Below, one piece after another: positions 7,966 to 16,195 of a stretch of 33,545 nucleotides of DNA (positions are counted from its first letter, which is position 1; every line of letters starts with the position of its first letter). The notes beneath the pieces are model-generated. The model was not told the DNA's origin. It did not search any database and saw only the letters and a program-made list of their open reading frames with translations. Source of the stretch: Pseudomonadota bacterium (lineage in GTDB: Bacteria > Pseudomonadota > Gammaproteobacteria > Steroidobacterales > Steroidobacteraceae); the NCBI GenBank assembly GCA_021838635.1, contig JAKCDC010000031.1:1-33545 (forward strand), read 5' to 3'. The translations under genes were made by a program, and so were the position numbers.

Positions 7966-9165
7966 ATGCTCAGCCCTGGACAAGCGGATGAACTGATCGG
8001 CCGGCACTTGACGTGCCTGCCGACGGTTTCCCTGCCCTTGTTGCAGTGCGCCGGAGCGGTGCTGCGCGAGGACATTCACGCCGAGCGCGATCAGCCGCCC
8101 TTCGACCGGGTCGCCATGGACGGCATCGCACTGCAGAGTGCGGCCGTCGCGGCCGGGCAACGCCATTTCCAGATCCAGGCGACCCAGGCCGCCGGCGAAC
8201 CCGCCCTGACGCTCGCCTCGGCGCAGCACTGCATCGAAGTCATGACCGGCACGCCCTTGCCGGTGGACTGCGATTGCGTCGTGCCCGTCGAGCAAATCGG
8301 GGTCGCCGACGGGCACGCGACTCTGATGGAAGGCCTCACGGTGGCCGCCGGTCAGCACCTGCACCACCGCGGCACGGATGCGCGCCAAGGTGAACTGCTG
8401 CTGTGTGCCGGGATGCGCCTTGGCGCCCCGCAGATCGCAGTCGTGGCGGCCGCCGGCAAGGCCAGGGTGCGGGTGGCCAGCCAACCGATGGTCGCAGTGC
8501 TCTCCACCGGCAATGAACTCATCGAGCCGGGTGAGCCGATTCTTGACCATCAGGTGCGCCGCTCGAACGCGTACGCCATAGCCGCGGCGCTCGAACTGCA
8601 CGGTTACCCCCGAATCGCGACGGAACATCTGCGCGATGATGCGGCTGAGCTCGAGTCTCGGCTGAAATTTCACCTCGAGACTCACGATGTGCTGGTGCTG
8701 AGTGGCGGGGTTTCCATGGGCAAACTCGATCTGGTGCCGCAGGCGCTGGAGTCGCTCGGCGTGCGCTGTGTCTTCCACAAGGTCGCGCAACGGCCCGGCA
8801 AGCCGCTCTGGTTCGGCATGGCGCCCTCCGGTGCCGCCGTGCTTGCGCTGCCAGGCAATCCGGTTTCGACCGCGGTGTGCGTCTCGCGCTATGTGCTCCC
8901 GGCACTGGCCGCGGCTCAAGGGCTGCGCTGCGGTCCTGTGGAGCAGATCTCGCTGGCCGAGCCGGTTACCGTAACGGTACCGCTGACATTTTTCCTCCCC
9001 GTCCAACGCGTTACCGACGCGCATGGCTGCTGCCGGGCGATGCCGAAGCGGACCCACGGCTCGGGGGATTTCACTTCGCTTGCAGCGACCGACGGGTTTG
9101 TGCAGCTGCCGCCCGGGCCGAATACCTATCCGGCCGGATTCGTCGCGCCGCTGTACCGCTGGTAG
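7966..9165 (+). CDS. moeA: Molybdopterin molybdenumtransferase MoeA
   Basis: 399 aa cytosolic enzyme that inserts molybdate into adenylylated molybdopterin to form molybdenum cofactor. Family signatures are present along the length: PFDRVAMDG (about 45-53) with the Asp that binds metal/Mg in E. coli MoeA, EVMTGTPLP (91-99), the MPT-binding core VAVLSTGNELIEPGE (176-190), VLSGGVSMGKLD (244-255), RPGKPLWFG (276-284) and LPGNPVST (295-302). Length matches the family (about 400). It is the first of five same-strand Moco genes; the gap to moaA is 47 bp. Its adenylylated substrate needs a MogA/MoaB-type enzyme, which is not encoded in this window. Confidence 0.95.
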   Translation: MLSPGQADELIGRHLTCLPTVSLPLLQCAGAVLREDIHAERDQPPFDRVAMDGIALQSAAVAAGQRHFQIQATQAAGEPALTLASAQHCIEVMTGTPLPVDCDCVVPVEQIGVADGHATLMEGLTVAAGQHLHHRGTDARQGELLLCAGMRLGAPQIAVVAAAGKARVRVASQPMVAVLSTGNELIEPGEPILDHQVRRSNAYAIAAALELHGYPRIATEHLRDDAAELESRLKFHLETHDVLVLSGGVSMGKLDLVPQALESLGVRCVFHKVAQRPGKPLWFGMAPSGAAVLALPGNPVSTAVCVSRYVLPALAAAQGLRCGPVEQISLAEPVTVTVPLTFFLPVQRVTDAHGCCRAMPKRTHGSGDFTSLAATDGFVQLPPGPNTYPAGFVAPLYRW

Positions 9166-9212
9166 CCCTCCGGAGGATGGCGCTCGGCGGCCGCCAGTGG
9201 TAAACGAGTGCG

Positions 9213-10262
9213 ATGACTGTCCGCGATTCCCTGAGCGAGCGCTCACCGACCGGACTGCGCGACCAGCGCGGCAGGGTGCTGCAGGATCTGCGCATCTCGG
9301 TGATGGACCGCTGCAACTTCCGTTGCCCCTACTGCATGCCGCGGGAGACCTTCCACGAGACCTATCGGTTTCTGGCCTCGCGCGAGCGATTGTCGTTCGA
9401 AGAAATCGTGCGCGTGGCGCGGCTGCTGGTGCGCCTCGGGGTGCGCAAGCTGCGCCTGACCGGCGGGGAGCCGCTGCTGCGACCGAACCTCACCGATCTG
9501 ATCGGCGATCTCACCGGAATTGCGGGTATCGAGGATGTCGCGCTGACCACCAATGGGACACTCCTGGCGAAGTACGCATGCGAGCTGCACGCGGCCGGAC
9601 TGAAGCGCGTCACGGTGAGTCTCGACAGTCTCGAACCCGAGGTCTTCCTGCGCATGAGCGGCGGCTTCGGCGGACTGGAAGAGACGCTAAACGGCATCGA
9701 GCAGGCACGCCGGGTCGGTCTCGGCCCCATTAAAATCAACGCGGTGATCCAGCGCGGCGTGAACGACCACACCGTGCTCGGGCTGCTCGAGCGCTTCCGG
9801 GGCACGGGTGTCATCGTGCGCTTCATCGAATACATGGACGTCGGTAACCGCAACCACTGGCAGCCAGAGGCGGTAGTGCCCTCGCGCGAACTGCTCGCGC
9901 GCATCGGCGCCCGCTGGCCGCTCGAGCCGCGCCAGCCGGCCTACCGCGGCGAGGTGGCCGAGCGTTACGTCTTCGCTGACGGCGCCGGGGAGATCGGATT
10001 CATCTCCTCGGTGACCCAGCCGTTCTGCGGGAACTGCTCGCGCGCGCGGCTGTCCTCCGACGGGGTGCTGTACACCTGCCTATTCGCGACGCACGGCACA
10101 GCACTGCGCGACCGCCTGCGCAGCGGCGCCTGCGACGACGAACTGCTCGAGGCGCTGCGCAGCGTATGGCGTGAGCGCACCGATAACTACAGCGAGCAGC
10201 GCCAGGGTCCGCTCGCGGACGACGGCGCGCACAAGGTCGAAATGTTCTACATTGGTGGCTGA
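9213..10262 (+). CDS. moaA: GTP 3',8-cyclase MoaA
   Basis: 349 aa radical-SAM enzyme for the first step of Moco synthesis, GTP to 3',8-cyclo-H2GTP. The N-terminal radical-SAM cluster motif is [12 protein letters not shown] (Cys34, Cys38, Cys41), followed by LTGGEP (83-87) for SAM binding. The second, substrate-binding cluster is supplied by Cys272, Cys275 and Cys289 in [19 protein letters not shown]. The protein ends in Gly-Gly (FYIGG), as MoaA proteins do and as is needed in the family for catalysis. Its stop overlaps the moaC start (TGATG), implying translational coupling in the operon. Confidence 0.97.
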   Translation: MTVRDSLSERSPTGLRDQRGRVLQDLRISVMDRCNFRCPYCMPRETFHETYRFLASRERLSFEEIVRVARLLVRLGVRKLRLTGGEPLLRPNLTDLIGDLTGIAGIEDVALTTNGTLLAKYACELHAAGLKRVTVSLDSLEPEVFLRMSGGFGGLEETLNGIEQARRVGLGPIKINAVIQRGVNDHTVLGLLERFRGTGVIVRFIEYMDVGNRNHWQPEAVVPSRELLARIGARWPLEPRQPAYRGEVAERYVFADGAGEIGFISSVTQPFCGNCSRARLSSDGVLYTCLFATHGTALRDRLRSGACDDELLEALRSVWRERTDNYSEQRQGPLADDGAHKVEMFYIGG

Positions 10263-10756
10263 TGACGGCGAAGAGACTCTCTCATCTGGACGCGCGCAAC
10301 CGCCCAACGATGGTCGATGTGGGTGCCAAGCAGATCACACTGCGCGAGGCCACGGCCGAGGCGCTCGTGCAGCTGCCCGCACCGGTGGCGAGCGTACTGC
10401 GCCGCAGCGGGCACCGCACCCGCAAGGGTCCGGTGTTCGACACAGCGATCGTCGCCGGAGTCATGGCCGCCAAACGCACCCATGAACTGATCCCCTTCTG
10501 CCATCCGCTCGGGCTTGAGCACTGCTCGGTGGACATCGAACAGCAGCCGCGCGGCCAGATCCGTATCCGCTGCCGCGTCGCGATACACCATCGGACGGGT
10601 GTCGAGATGGAGGCGCTGACCGGTGCCACGGTAGCCGCCCTGACGGTGTACGACATGTGCAAGGCGCTCTCGCACGACATTCAGATCATGAGCGTGCGCC
10701 TGCTCGAGAAGTCCGGTGGGAAACGTCCCTTCCGCCGCACGGGAGCCACCCTGTGA
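10262..10756 (+). CDS. moaC: Cyclic pyranopterin monophosphate synthase MoaC
   Basis: 164 aa. It converts the MoaA product to cyclic pyranopterin monophosphate, working as a homohexamer in characterised homologues. Conserved segments include [16 protein letters not shown] (15-30), [20 protein letters not shown] with the family's catalytic-region Lys, LIPFCHPL, and [20 protein letters not shown] followed by the second key Lys region (CKALSHD). The C-terminus [13 protein letters not shown] is family-like. The ATG overlaps the moaA stop by one base, and its TGA stop overlaps the GTG start of the next gene (GTGA). Confidence 0.96.
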   Translation: MTAKRLSHLDARNRPTMVDVGAKQITLREATAEALVQLPAPVASVLRRSGHRTRKGPVFDTAIVAGVMAAKRTHELIPFCHPLGLEHCSVDIEQQPRGQIRIRCRVAIHHRTGVEMEALTGATVAALTVYDMCKALSHDIQIMSVRLLEKSGGKRPFRRTGATL

Positions 10757-11586
10757 CCACAGCGCCGTTGTACGGTCTGGTGCTCTCCGGCGGGCGCAGC
10801 CAGCGCATGCACCGCGACAAGGCCGCTCTGGCCTACCGGGGCGTGAGCCAGCTTGAGCGGACGATGGCGCTGCTTGAAGGCCGGGTCGAACGCGCGTTTG
10901 TCTCAGTGCGCGCCGAGCAGCGCGACGATCCGCTGCGCGCCCGCTACGCCCTCATTGCCGATCAGATCGCCGACCTCGGGCCGGCCGGCGGCATCCTCGC
11001 CGCCCAGGCGAGCGCGCCCGATGTTGCCTGGCTCGTGCTCGCCTGCGATTTGCCGTTTCTCGATGCGCACACCCTGGACCACCTGATCGGCGCACGCCAG
11101 CCGAACCGCTCGGCCACCGCCTACCGCTCGAGCCACGATGGGCTGCCCGAGCCGCTGTGCGCGATCTACGAGCCGGCCAGTCACGCCGCTCTGACCGCAG
11201 CCGTCGTCGCGGGACGCCACTGTCCGCGCAAGTTCCTGCTCTCGGCCGACACCGCACTGCTCGAGCCGCCCTCGCCGCAGGCGCTGGAGAACATCAACAC
11301 CCCGGAACAATTCACGCAGGCGACTGCCGCGCTCGGGGCCCCCGACCGGCAGGTCACCGTGCAGTACTATGCGCTGCTGCGCGAACAGGCCGGCCGCGCG
11401 CAGGAATCGCTACGCACCACGGCAGCCACCGCCGGGGCGCTGTACCAGGAGCTTCGCCAGCGCCACCCCTTCACCCTACCGCCGGAGCTGCTGCGCGTGG
11501 CGGTGAATGCCGAGTTCGCCGAGTGGAGCGCGCCGCTTACCGAGGGCGACACGGTCGTGTTCATCCCGCCGGTGGCAGGTGGCTAG
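10753..11586 (+). CDS. MobA-MoaD fusion: Moco guanylyltransferase plus MPT synthase sulfur carrier
   Basis: 277 aa from GTG 10753, which overlaps the moaC stop as GTGA; the in-frame ATG at 10657 lies inside moaC and is rejected. Residues 1 to about 195 are a MobA nucleotidyltransferase: [14 protein letters not shown] (11-24), LGPAGG (75-80), ACDLPFL (97-103, metal Asp99), and LENINTPE (178-185). The usual Gly after RM is His20. Residues about 199-277 are a MoaD ubiquitin-like domain ([15 protein letters not shown] to FIPPVAGG). It ends exactly in the Gly-Gly that must be free for adenylation and thiocarboxylation, so the fusion order keeps MoaD usable. MobA adds GMP to make the guanylyl cofactor; MoaD carries sulfur to MoaE. 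No linker proteolysis site is evident. Confidence 0.9.
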   Translation: MTTAPLYGLVLSGGRSQRMHRDKAALAYRGVSQLERTMALLEGRVERAFVSVRAEQRDDPLRARYALIADQIADLGPAGGILAAQASAPDVAWLVLACDLPFLDAHTLDHLIGARQPNRSATAYRSSHDGLPEPLCAIYEPASHAALTAAVVAGRHCPRKFLLSADTALLEPPSPQALENINTPEQFTQATAALGAPDRQVTVQYYALLREQAGRAQESLRTTAATAGALYQELRQRHPFTLPPELLRVAVNAEFAEWSAPLTEGDTVVFIPPVAGG

Positions 11587-11629
11587 CGGCCCGCTCTGAC
11601 CGCCGCCTGAGCATCGCGCGGACATCCGT

Positions 11630-13213
11630 ATGAGTCTGTTCCAATTCAGCACCAAACCGTTGGATTCCGCCGCGCTGCGCGGCCTGCTGGCGTCCCCTGC
11701 CGCCGGTGGCTACGCCAGCTTCGAAGGGTGGGTCCGCAACCACAACGAGGGCCGCGAGGTACACCGGCTGGAATACGAGGCTTTCGAGGGGCTCGCCGTG
11801 AAGGAGGGCGAGCGCATCGTCACTGAAGCGCTGCAGCGCTTCGGCGTGGAGCGTGCCGCGTGCGTGCACCGTGTGGGCGCGCTCGAAATCGGCGAGCTCG
11901 CCGTGTGGGTCGGGGTCTCGGCGCGGCACCGCCACGAGGCATTCCTCGCCTGCCGGTACATCATTGATGCGGTGAAACACCGCGTACCGATCTGGAAGAA
12001 GGAACACTACCGCGACGGTGACTCCGGGTGGGTCAACTGCGAGCGCTGTGCCGCGCCACCCGATGCGCCCGTGAAGGCGCATAGGCACGAGGCCTGTGCG
12101 CCGCATACGCATCATTCTGAACACGCGCACCCGCCGCGGGGTAATGCACCCCTCGCACCGCGACCCGATTATTCCAGACAAATGGTGCTGCCGGAGGTCG
12201 GGGGAGCAGGTCAAGCACGGCTCGCGCACTCCGCGGCGCTGATCGTCGGCTGCGGCGGACTCGGCGTGCCGGCGATGAGCTATCTGGCGGCCGCCGGGAT
12301 CGGTCGGCTCGGCCTGGTGGATGCCGATCTGCTCGAGGCCTCGAACCTGCATCGCCAACCGCTCTATTCGCTGGCCGACGTCGGTCGCCCGAAGGTCGAA
12401 CTCGCCGCCGAGCGGCTACGCGCGCTGAACCCAACGCTCGACCTGCGGATCCATCGGACCCGCCTGGGTACGGAGAATGTCGCGGCGCTGATCGACGGCT
12501 ACGACGTGATTCTCGACTGCACGGACACTATCGCCAGCAAGCTCGCGTTGAATGACGCCTGCGTGCAGAGTGGCCAGGCGGCGGTATTCGCGAGCGTTTA
12601 CCAGTACGAGGGGCAGCTGCAGGTGCTGCGGCCAGGCGGCGGGCCCTGTCTGCGCTGCGTCTGGCCTGAGACGGTCCGGGACGGCCTGGTGGGCGTATGT
12701 GCCGAGGCCGGCGTGCTCGGACCGGTGCCCGGCATACTCGGCACGCTGCAGGCATTGGAAGCGTTGAAGCTGCTGCTCGGGCTGCCCGGTCAGCTCGCCG
12801 ACGCGGTACTGATGGTGGACCTGACCACGCTCACCGTCACCCGGGTGCGCGCGCACCGTGCCGCGGACTGCCCTCAGCATGCGCGCCGCGGCGCGGCGCA
12901 CGATGTAGAACTTCCGGACATCGAACTTGCGTTTGACTCGCTGCAGGCGGCGCATGCGGCCGGCTTTACGCTCATCGACATTCGCGAGCCGACCGAGCGG
13001 GCGCGCGCGCCCCTGGCGCACTCTGCCGTCGGCGCCGTGCCGTTGGCGGAGCTGCTCTCCGGCGGACGGGCGCTGCCGCAGCGCTGTCTGCTGGTCTGTG
13101 CCGCCGGCATCCGCAGTCTGGCTGCCGCGCGCGAACTTCGCTCGCGCGGTCACGCCGAGGTGTATTCGCTGCGCGGCGGACTCGCTGCGCTTGAGCGGAC
13201 GGCTACGGCCTGA
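11630..13213 (+). CDS. MoaE-MoeB-rhodanese triple fusion (MPT synthase catalytic subunit, MoaD-activating enzyme, sulfurtransferase)
   Basis: 527 aa, three domains. Residues 1 to about 148 are MoaE, with the active-site segment [13 protein letters not shown] (Lys116 and Lys123 match the two catalytic lysines of E. coli MoaE). A His-rich linker follows (about 151-168, [17 protein letters not shown]). Residues about 179-420 are a MoeB/ThiF adenylyltransferase: [14 protein letters not shown]-binding GCGGLG (207-212), VDAD, SNLHRQ, DCTD (297-300), and zinc-site Cys340/Cys343 with a second half CPQH (414-417) where CxxC is usual. Residues about 430-527 are a rhodanese domain with active-site loop CAAGIR (Cys490, Arg495). 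One chain thus holds MoaD's adenylating enzyme, a sulfur donor and MoaD's target. It ends 11 bp inside the convergent proA. Confidence 0.93.
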   Translation: MSLFQFSTKPLDSAALRGLLASPAAGGYASFEGWVRNHNEGREVHRLEYEAFEGLAVKEGERIVTEALQRFGVERAACVHRVGALEIGELAVWVGVSARHRHEAFLACRYIIDAVKHRVPIWKKEHYRDGDSGWVNCERCAAPPDAPVKAHRHEACAPHTHHSEHAHPPRGNAPLAPRPDYSRQMVLPEVGGAGQARLAHSAALIVGCGGLGVPAMSYLAAAGIGRLGLVDADLLEASNLHRQPLYSLADVGRPKVELAAERLRALNPTLDLRIHRTRLGTENVAALIDGYDVILDCTDTIASKLALNDACVQSGQAAVFASVYQYEGQLQVLRPGGGPCLRCVWPETVRDGLVGVCAEAGVLGPVPGILGTLQALEALKLLLGLPGQLADAVLMVDLTTLTVTRVRAHRAADCPQHARRGAAHDVELPDIELAFDSLQAAHAAGFTLIDIREPTERARAPLAHSAVGAVPLAELLSGGRALPQRCLLVCAAGIRSLAAARELRSRGHAEVYSLRGGLAALERTATA

Positions 13214-14480
13214 TCTGCCCGGCGCCGCGTACGACGTACTTGTAGCTGGTGAGCTGCTCGACGCCCACCGGGCCGCGTGCATGAAACCGGTCGGTCGAAA
13301 TGCCGATCTCCGCCCCCATGCCGAACTCCCCGCCGTCGGCGAACTGCGTCGAGGCGTTGTGCAGCACGATGGCACTATCGACGTGCTGCAGAAAGCGCTC
13401 AGCTGTGGCCTCGTTTTCGGTCACGATCGACTCGGTGTGCGCCGAACCATAGCGGGCAATGTGTGCGATCGCCCCGTCCACGCCATCGACAACCCGCGCC
13501 GCGATGATGGCATCGAGATACTCGGTGTACCAGTCGTCCTCGCTGGCCGGACGCACGCGCGGATCGGCGCCCTGGATCGTGGCATCCCCGCGGACCTCGC
13601 AGCCGGCATCGAGTAGGGCGCGCACCACCGGCACCATGTGCGTAGCCACACAGGCCCGGTCGATGAGCAGAGTCTCGGCCGCCCCGCAGATGCCGGTGCG
13701 GCGCATCTTCGCGTTGAGCGCAATGGTCTCGGCCATACGTACATCCGCATCGCGATCGACGTAGACGTGGCAGTTCCCATCGAGATGCCCAATCACCGGC
13801 ACCCGCGCTTCCTTCTGCACACGCTCGACGAGACTGCGACCACCGCGCGGCACGATCACATCAAGATAGTCCGTCATGCAGGCAAGCAGATAGCCGACGG
13901 CCGCGCGCTCCTGCGTGGGCACCCGCTGGATACACTCGGCGGGCAACCCGGCGCCGCGCAGGCCCTCGGTGAGACAGTCATGCACCGCGGCATTCGAGCG
14001 CTGGCTCTCCGTCCCGCCCCGCAGGATCACGGCATTGCCGGACTTCATGCACAGCGCACCGGCATCCGCGGTGACGTTCGGCCGGCTCTCATAGATGATT
14101 CCGATCACGCCAAGCGGCACGCGCACGCGCTGGATCCTCAGGCCATTCGGTCGCAGCCATTCGGCTGCGACCGTGCCCACCGGATCGGGCAGGGCCGCGA
14201 CCGCCGCAACTCCGGCGGCCATTGCCTCGATCCGCCCCTCATCGAGCGCCAGCCGATCAATGAGTGCCGTGCCGAGACCGGCGGCCCGCGCAGCGGCCAC
14301 ATCGTGCGCATTGGCCTCGAGAATCCGTGCGCGGTGCGCGCGAATCGCTGCCGCGGCGCGCATCAGCGCATCATTTTTTATCTCGGTGGTAGCGCGAGCG
14401 AGGACTGCAGCGGCGTTCAGCGCCCCGCGGCCAAGCCCCTCCATCAGTTCGCCCAAAACGCTGTCGTTATGCGGATTCAT
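13203..14480 (-). CDS. proA: Gamma-glutamyl phosphate reductase (glutamate-5-semialdehyde dehydrogenase) ProA
   Basis: 425 aa. NADPH-dependent reduction of gamma-glutamyl phosphate to glutamate-5-semialdehyde, second step of proline synthesis. It shows [34 protein letters not shown] for cofactor binding, and the catalytic Cys region [15 protein letters not shown]. The C-terminal part has [21 protein letters not shown], a strong ProA signature. Length agrees with the family (about 417). Its start overlaps the end of proB by 14 nt, so the pair is one transcription unit. Its stop lies inside the end of the convergent Moco fusion gene. Confidence 0.96.
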   Translation of the reverse strand: MNPHNDSVLGELMEGLGRGALNAAAVLARATTEIKNDALMRAAAAIRAHRARILEANAHDVAAARAAGLGTALIDRLALDEGRIEAMAAGVAAVAALPDPVGTVAAEWLRPNGLRIQRVRVPLGVIGIIYESRPNVTADAGALCMKSGNAVILRGGTESQRSNAAVHDCLTEGLRGAGLPAECIQRVPTQERAAVGYLLACMTDYLDVIVPRGGRSLVERVQKEARVPVIGHLDGNCHVYVDRDADVRMAETIALNAKMRRTGICGAAETLLIDRACVATHMVPVVRALLDAGCEVRGDATIQGADPRVRPASEDDWYTEYLDAIIAARVVDGVDGAIAHIARYGSAHTESIVTENEATAERFLQHVDSAIVLHNASTQFADGGEFGMGAEIGISTDRFHARGPVGVEQLTSYKYVVRGAGQIRP

Positions 14481-15624
14481 AGGCGAAGGACGGTAGCAGG
14501 ACTAGATCGTCCCGATGGATCAGCTCATCGCGACCGCGGAATCCGAGGATTGCCGGGATCTGTGCCGAATGCCGGCCGATGATCTGCAGCGCATCCGCAT
14601 CCGAATACGCAATGATGCCCCGGGCCACTTCCATGCCCTCGGGGGTGAGCACGCTGACAGTATCACCGCGCTCAAAGCGGCCGCGGGCAGCGGTCACGCC
14701 GGCCGGCAACAGACTGCTGCCGGCGAGCAGCGCGCGCAATGCCCCGTGATCGACCGTCACGGCGCCCGCCGGACGCAACGTGCCGGCGATCCACTGCTTG
14801 CGGGCGGCCGCTGGGCTCGCCGCGGGCAGGAACCACGTGCAGCGCTCCCCTTCTTCCAGGCGCCGCACCGGATGTAGCGGTCGGCCCGCCGCGACGCACA
14901 TGTGGCATCCCGCCGCAACCGCGATACGCGCCGCCATCAGCTTCGTGGCCATACCGCCAGTGCCGAACTCCGAGGCCGACCCTCCGCCCATGGCCTCGAT
15001 CTCAGGCGTCAATTGCGCCACCTCGTGAATGAATCGCGCCTCGGGGTCCCGGTTCGGATCGGCGCTGTAGAGTCCGTCGACGTCCGACAGCAGCACCAGA
15101 CAGTCGGCCGCCGTCATCTGTGCCACGCGCGCAGCCAGGCGGTCGTTATCGCCGTAGCGGATCTCCGCCGTCGCCACGGTGTCGTTCTCGTTGATGACCG
15201 GCAGGGCGCCGAGAGACAGCAGCGTCTCGAGCGTGGCGCGCGCATTGAGATACCGTCGGCGCCGTTCACTGTCCTCAAGCGTGAGCAGAACCTGGGCAAC
15301 CGTCACCTGACGGCGCTCAAGCATCTCCCGGTAGGCGTGCGCGAGACGGATCTGCCCGACGGCGGCGGCGGCCTGGCTTTCCTCCAGGCGCAGCGGCCCC
15401 TTGGCGAGCGACAATTCGCGCCGGCCGAGTGCAACGGCCCCGGAGGAGACCAAGATCACCTGCTGCCCGCGCTCACGCAGACGCAAGAGATCCTCGACGA
15501 GCGTCTCGAGCCAGGCCTGATTGATCCGCCCGGTCTGCGTCTCGACCAGCAACGCCGAACCGACCTTGACCACGACGCGGCGCGCGGTCGCCAGAGGGGA
15601 GCGGGTTGCGGATTTAACGGACAT
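14467..15624 (-). CDS. proB: Glutamate 5-kinase ProB with C-terminal PUA domain
   Basis: 385 aa from ATG 15622-15624. It phosphorylates L-glutamate in the first, usually proline-inhibited, step of proline synthesis. The kinase domain shows [56 protein letters not shown] and [10 protein letters not shown]. The last roughly 110 residues are a PUA domain ([31 protein letters not shown]). An earlier in-frame ATG at 15648 exists, but a TATAGT -10-like hexamer lies just before the chosen ATG with 6 nt between, and would fall inside the longer version. Overlaps proA by 14 nt. Confidence 0.93.
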   Translation of the reverse strand: MSVKSATRSPLATARRVVVKVGSALLVETQTGRINQAWLETLVEDLLRLRERGQQVILVSSGAVALGRRELSLAKGPLRLEESQAAAAVGQIRLAHAYREMLERRQVTVAQVLLTLEDSERRRRYLNARATLETLLSLGALPVINENDTVATAEIRYGDNDRLAARVAQMTAADCLVLLSDVDGLYSADPNRDPEARFIHEVAQLTPEIEAMGGGSASEFGTGGMATKLMAARIAVAAGCHMCVAAGRPLHPVRRLEEGERCTWFLPAASPAAARKQWIAGTLRPAGAVTVDHGALRALLAGSSLLPAGVTAARGRFERGDTVSVLTPEGMEVARGIIAYSDADALQIIGRHSAQIPAILGFRGRDELIHRDDLVLLPSFAYESA

Positions 15625-15630
15625 GAGAAA

Positions 15631-15636
15631 ACTATA
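15631..15636 (-). promoter_or_regulatory. Candidate -10 box giving a leaderless proB mRNA
   Basis: TATAGT on the minus strand with only 6 nt to the proB ATG, so a start about 7 nt downstream would coincide with the start codon. There is no ribosome-binding site before that ATG. No convincing -35 hexamer is visible at 16-18 bp. Confidence 0.35.
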
Positions 15637-15738
15637 CGTGGCGCGCATGATCCGCGCGAGTACAAACCGAGCTGCGCGTTGCTCCCAGCCAGCGCAACCC
15701 CTAAACTTGCGCGGCCGCCAAGTCAGAGGATCCCATCG

Positions 15739-16086
15739 GTGAGCAGAGATTACGAACCGGTTCCCGGCAAATGGTACGAGGACCTTGAAGAAGAGGAATC
15801 ATTTCGCGTGCTCAAAGTGGACGAGGACGCCGAGCTGATCGAGATCGAGCATCTCGACGGCGAGATTGAGGAGATCGATTTGGAGACCTGGCACGAGCTG
15901 GATCTCGAGCCGACCGAAGAACCCGAGGGCTGGGCCGAGTCCGAAGAGGAGGAGGAGGAGGAGGAGGAGGAAGAGGAGGACGAAGACGAGGACGACGATG
16001 ACTGGGACGAGGACGACGATGACGAGGATGATGATGATGACGACGACTGGGACGAAGACGAAGAAGACGAGCGCGACGAATATTGA
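15739..16086 (+). CDS. DUF6763-like protein with long acidic tail
   Basis: 115 aa from GTG 15739, chosen because AGAGG stands 9 nt before it and homologue-like sequence begins there (SRDYEPVPGKWYEDL); the frame is open much further upstream but that part is antisense to proB. Residues 1 to about 60 form a compact domain (SFRVLKVDEDAELIEIEH, DGEIEEIDLETWHELDLEP) matching the small DUF6763 family. Residues 69-115 are 43 Asp/Glu out of 47: twelve Glu, then mostly Asp, broken by Trp89, Trp104, Arg112 and Tyr115. Function is unknown; an acidic tail could bind basic proteins or metals, which is inference. It is divergent from proB. Confidence 0.8.
   Translation: MSRDYEPVPGKWYEDLEEEESFRVLKVDEDAELIEIEHLDGEIEEIDLETWHELDLEPTEEPEGWAESEEEEEEEEEEEEDEDEDDDDWDEDDDDEDDDDDDDWDEDEEDERDEY
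15943..16080 (+). repeat. GAN triplet repeat encoding the acidic tail
   Basis: Almost uninterrupted GAA/GAG/GAC/GAT codons. It starts with eight consecutive GAG (15946-15969) and moves into mixed GAC/GAT/GAG/GAA, broken by two TGG codons and an AGCGC near the end. Purine-rich on one strand and repetitive, so length changes by slippage are plausible. Confidence 0.85.
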
Positions 16087-16195
16087 GTCGGCCCGTTGTA
16101 TCGTCCAGGTGCTCTCGTGCCCCCCGCATCGGTACCGCGGTGATCGGCAACCCTGAACGGGCTTCACGGACCTGCGCTGCGGGACCGCTGCGCGC

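Noticed and set aside
7939-9246. 435-codon frame antisense to moeA
   Set aside because: Shadow of moeA; composition is Arg/Gly/His-rich and no motif is seen.
14902-15738. Long upstream extension of the acidic-tail protein
   Set aside because: It is antisense to proB, and the GTG at 15739 has a good ribosome site and starts the conserved part.
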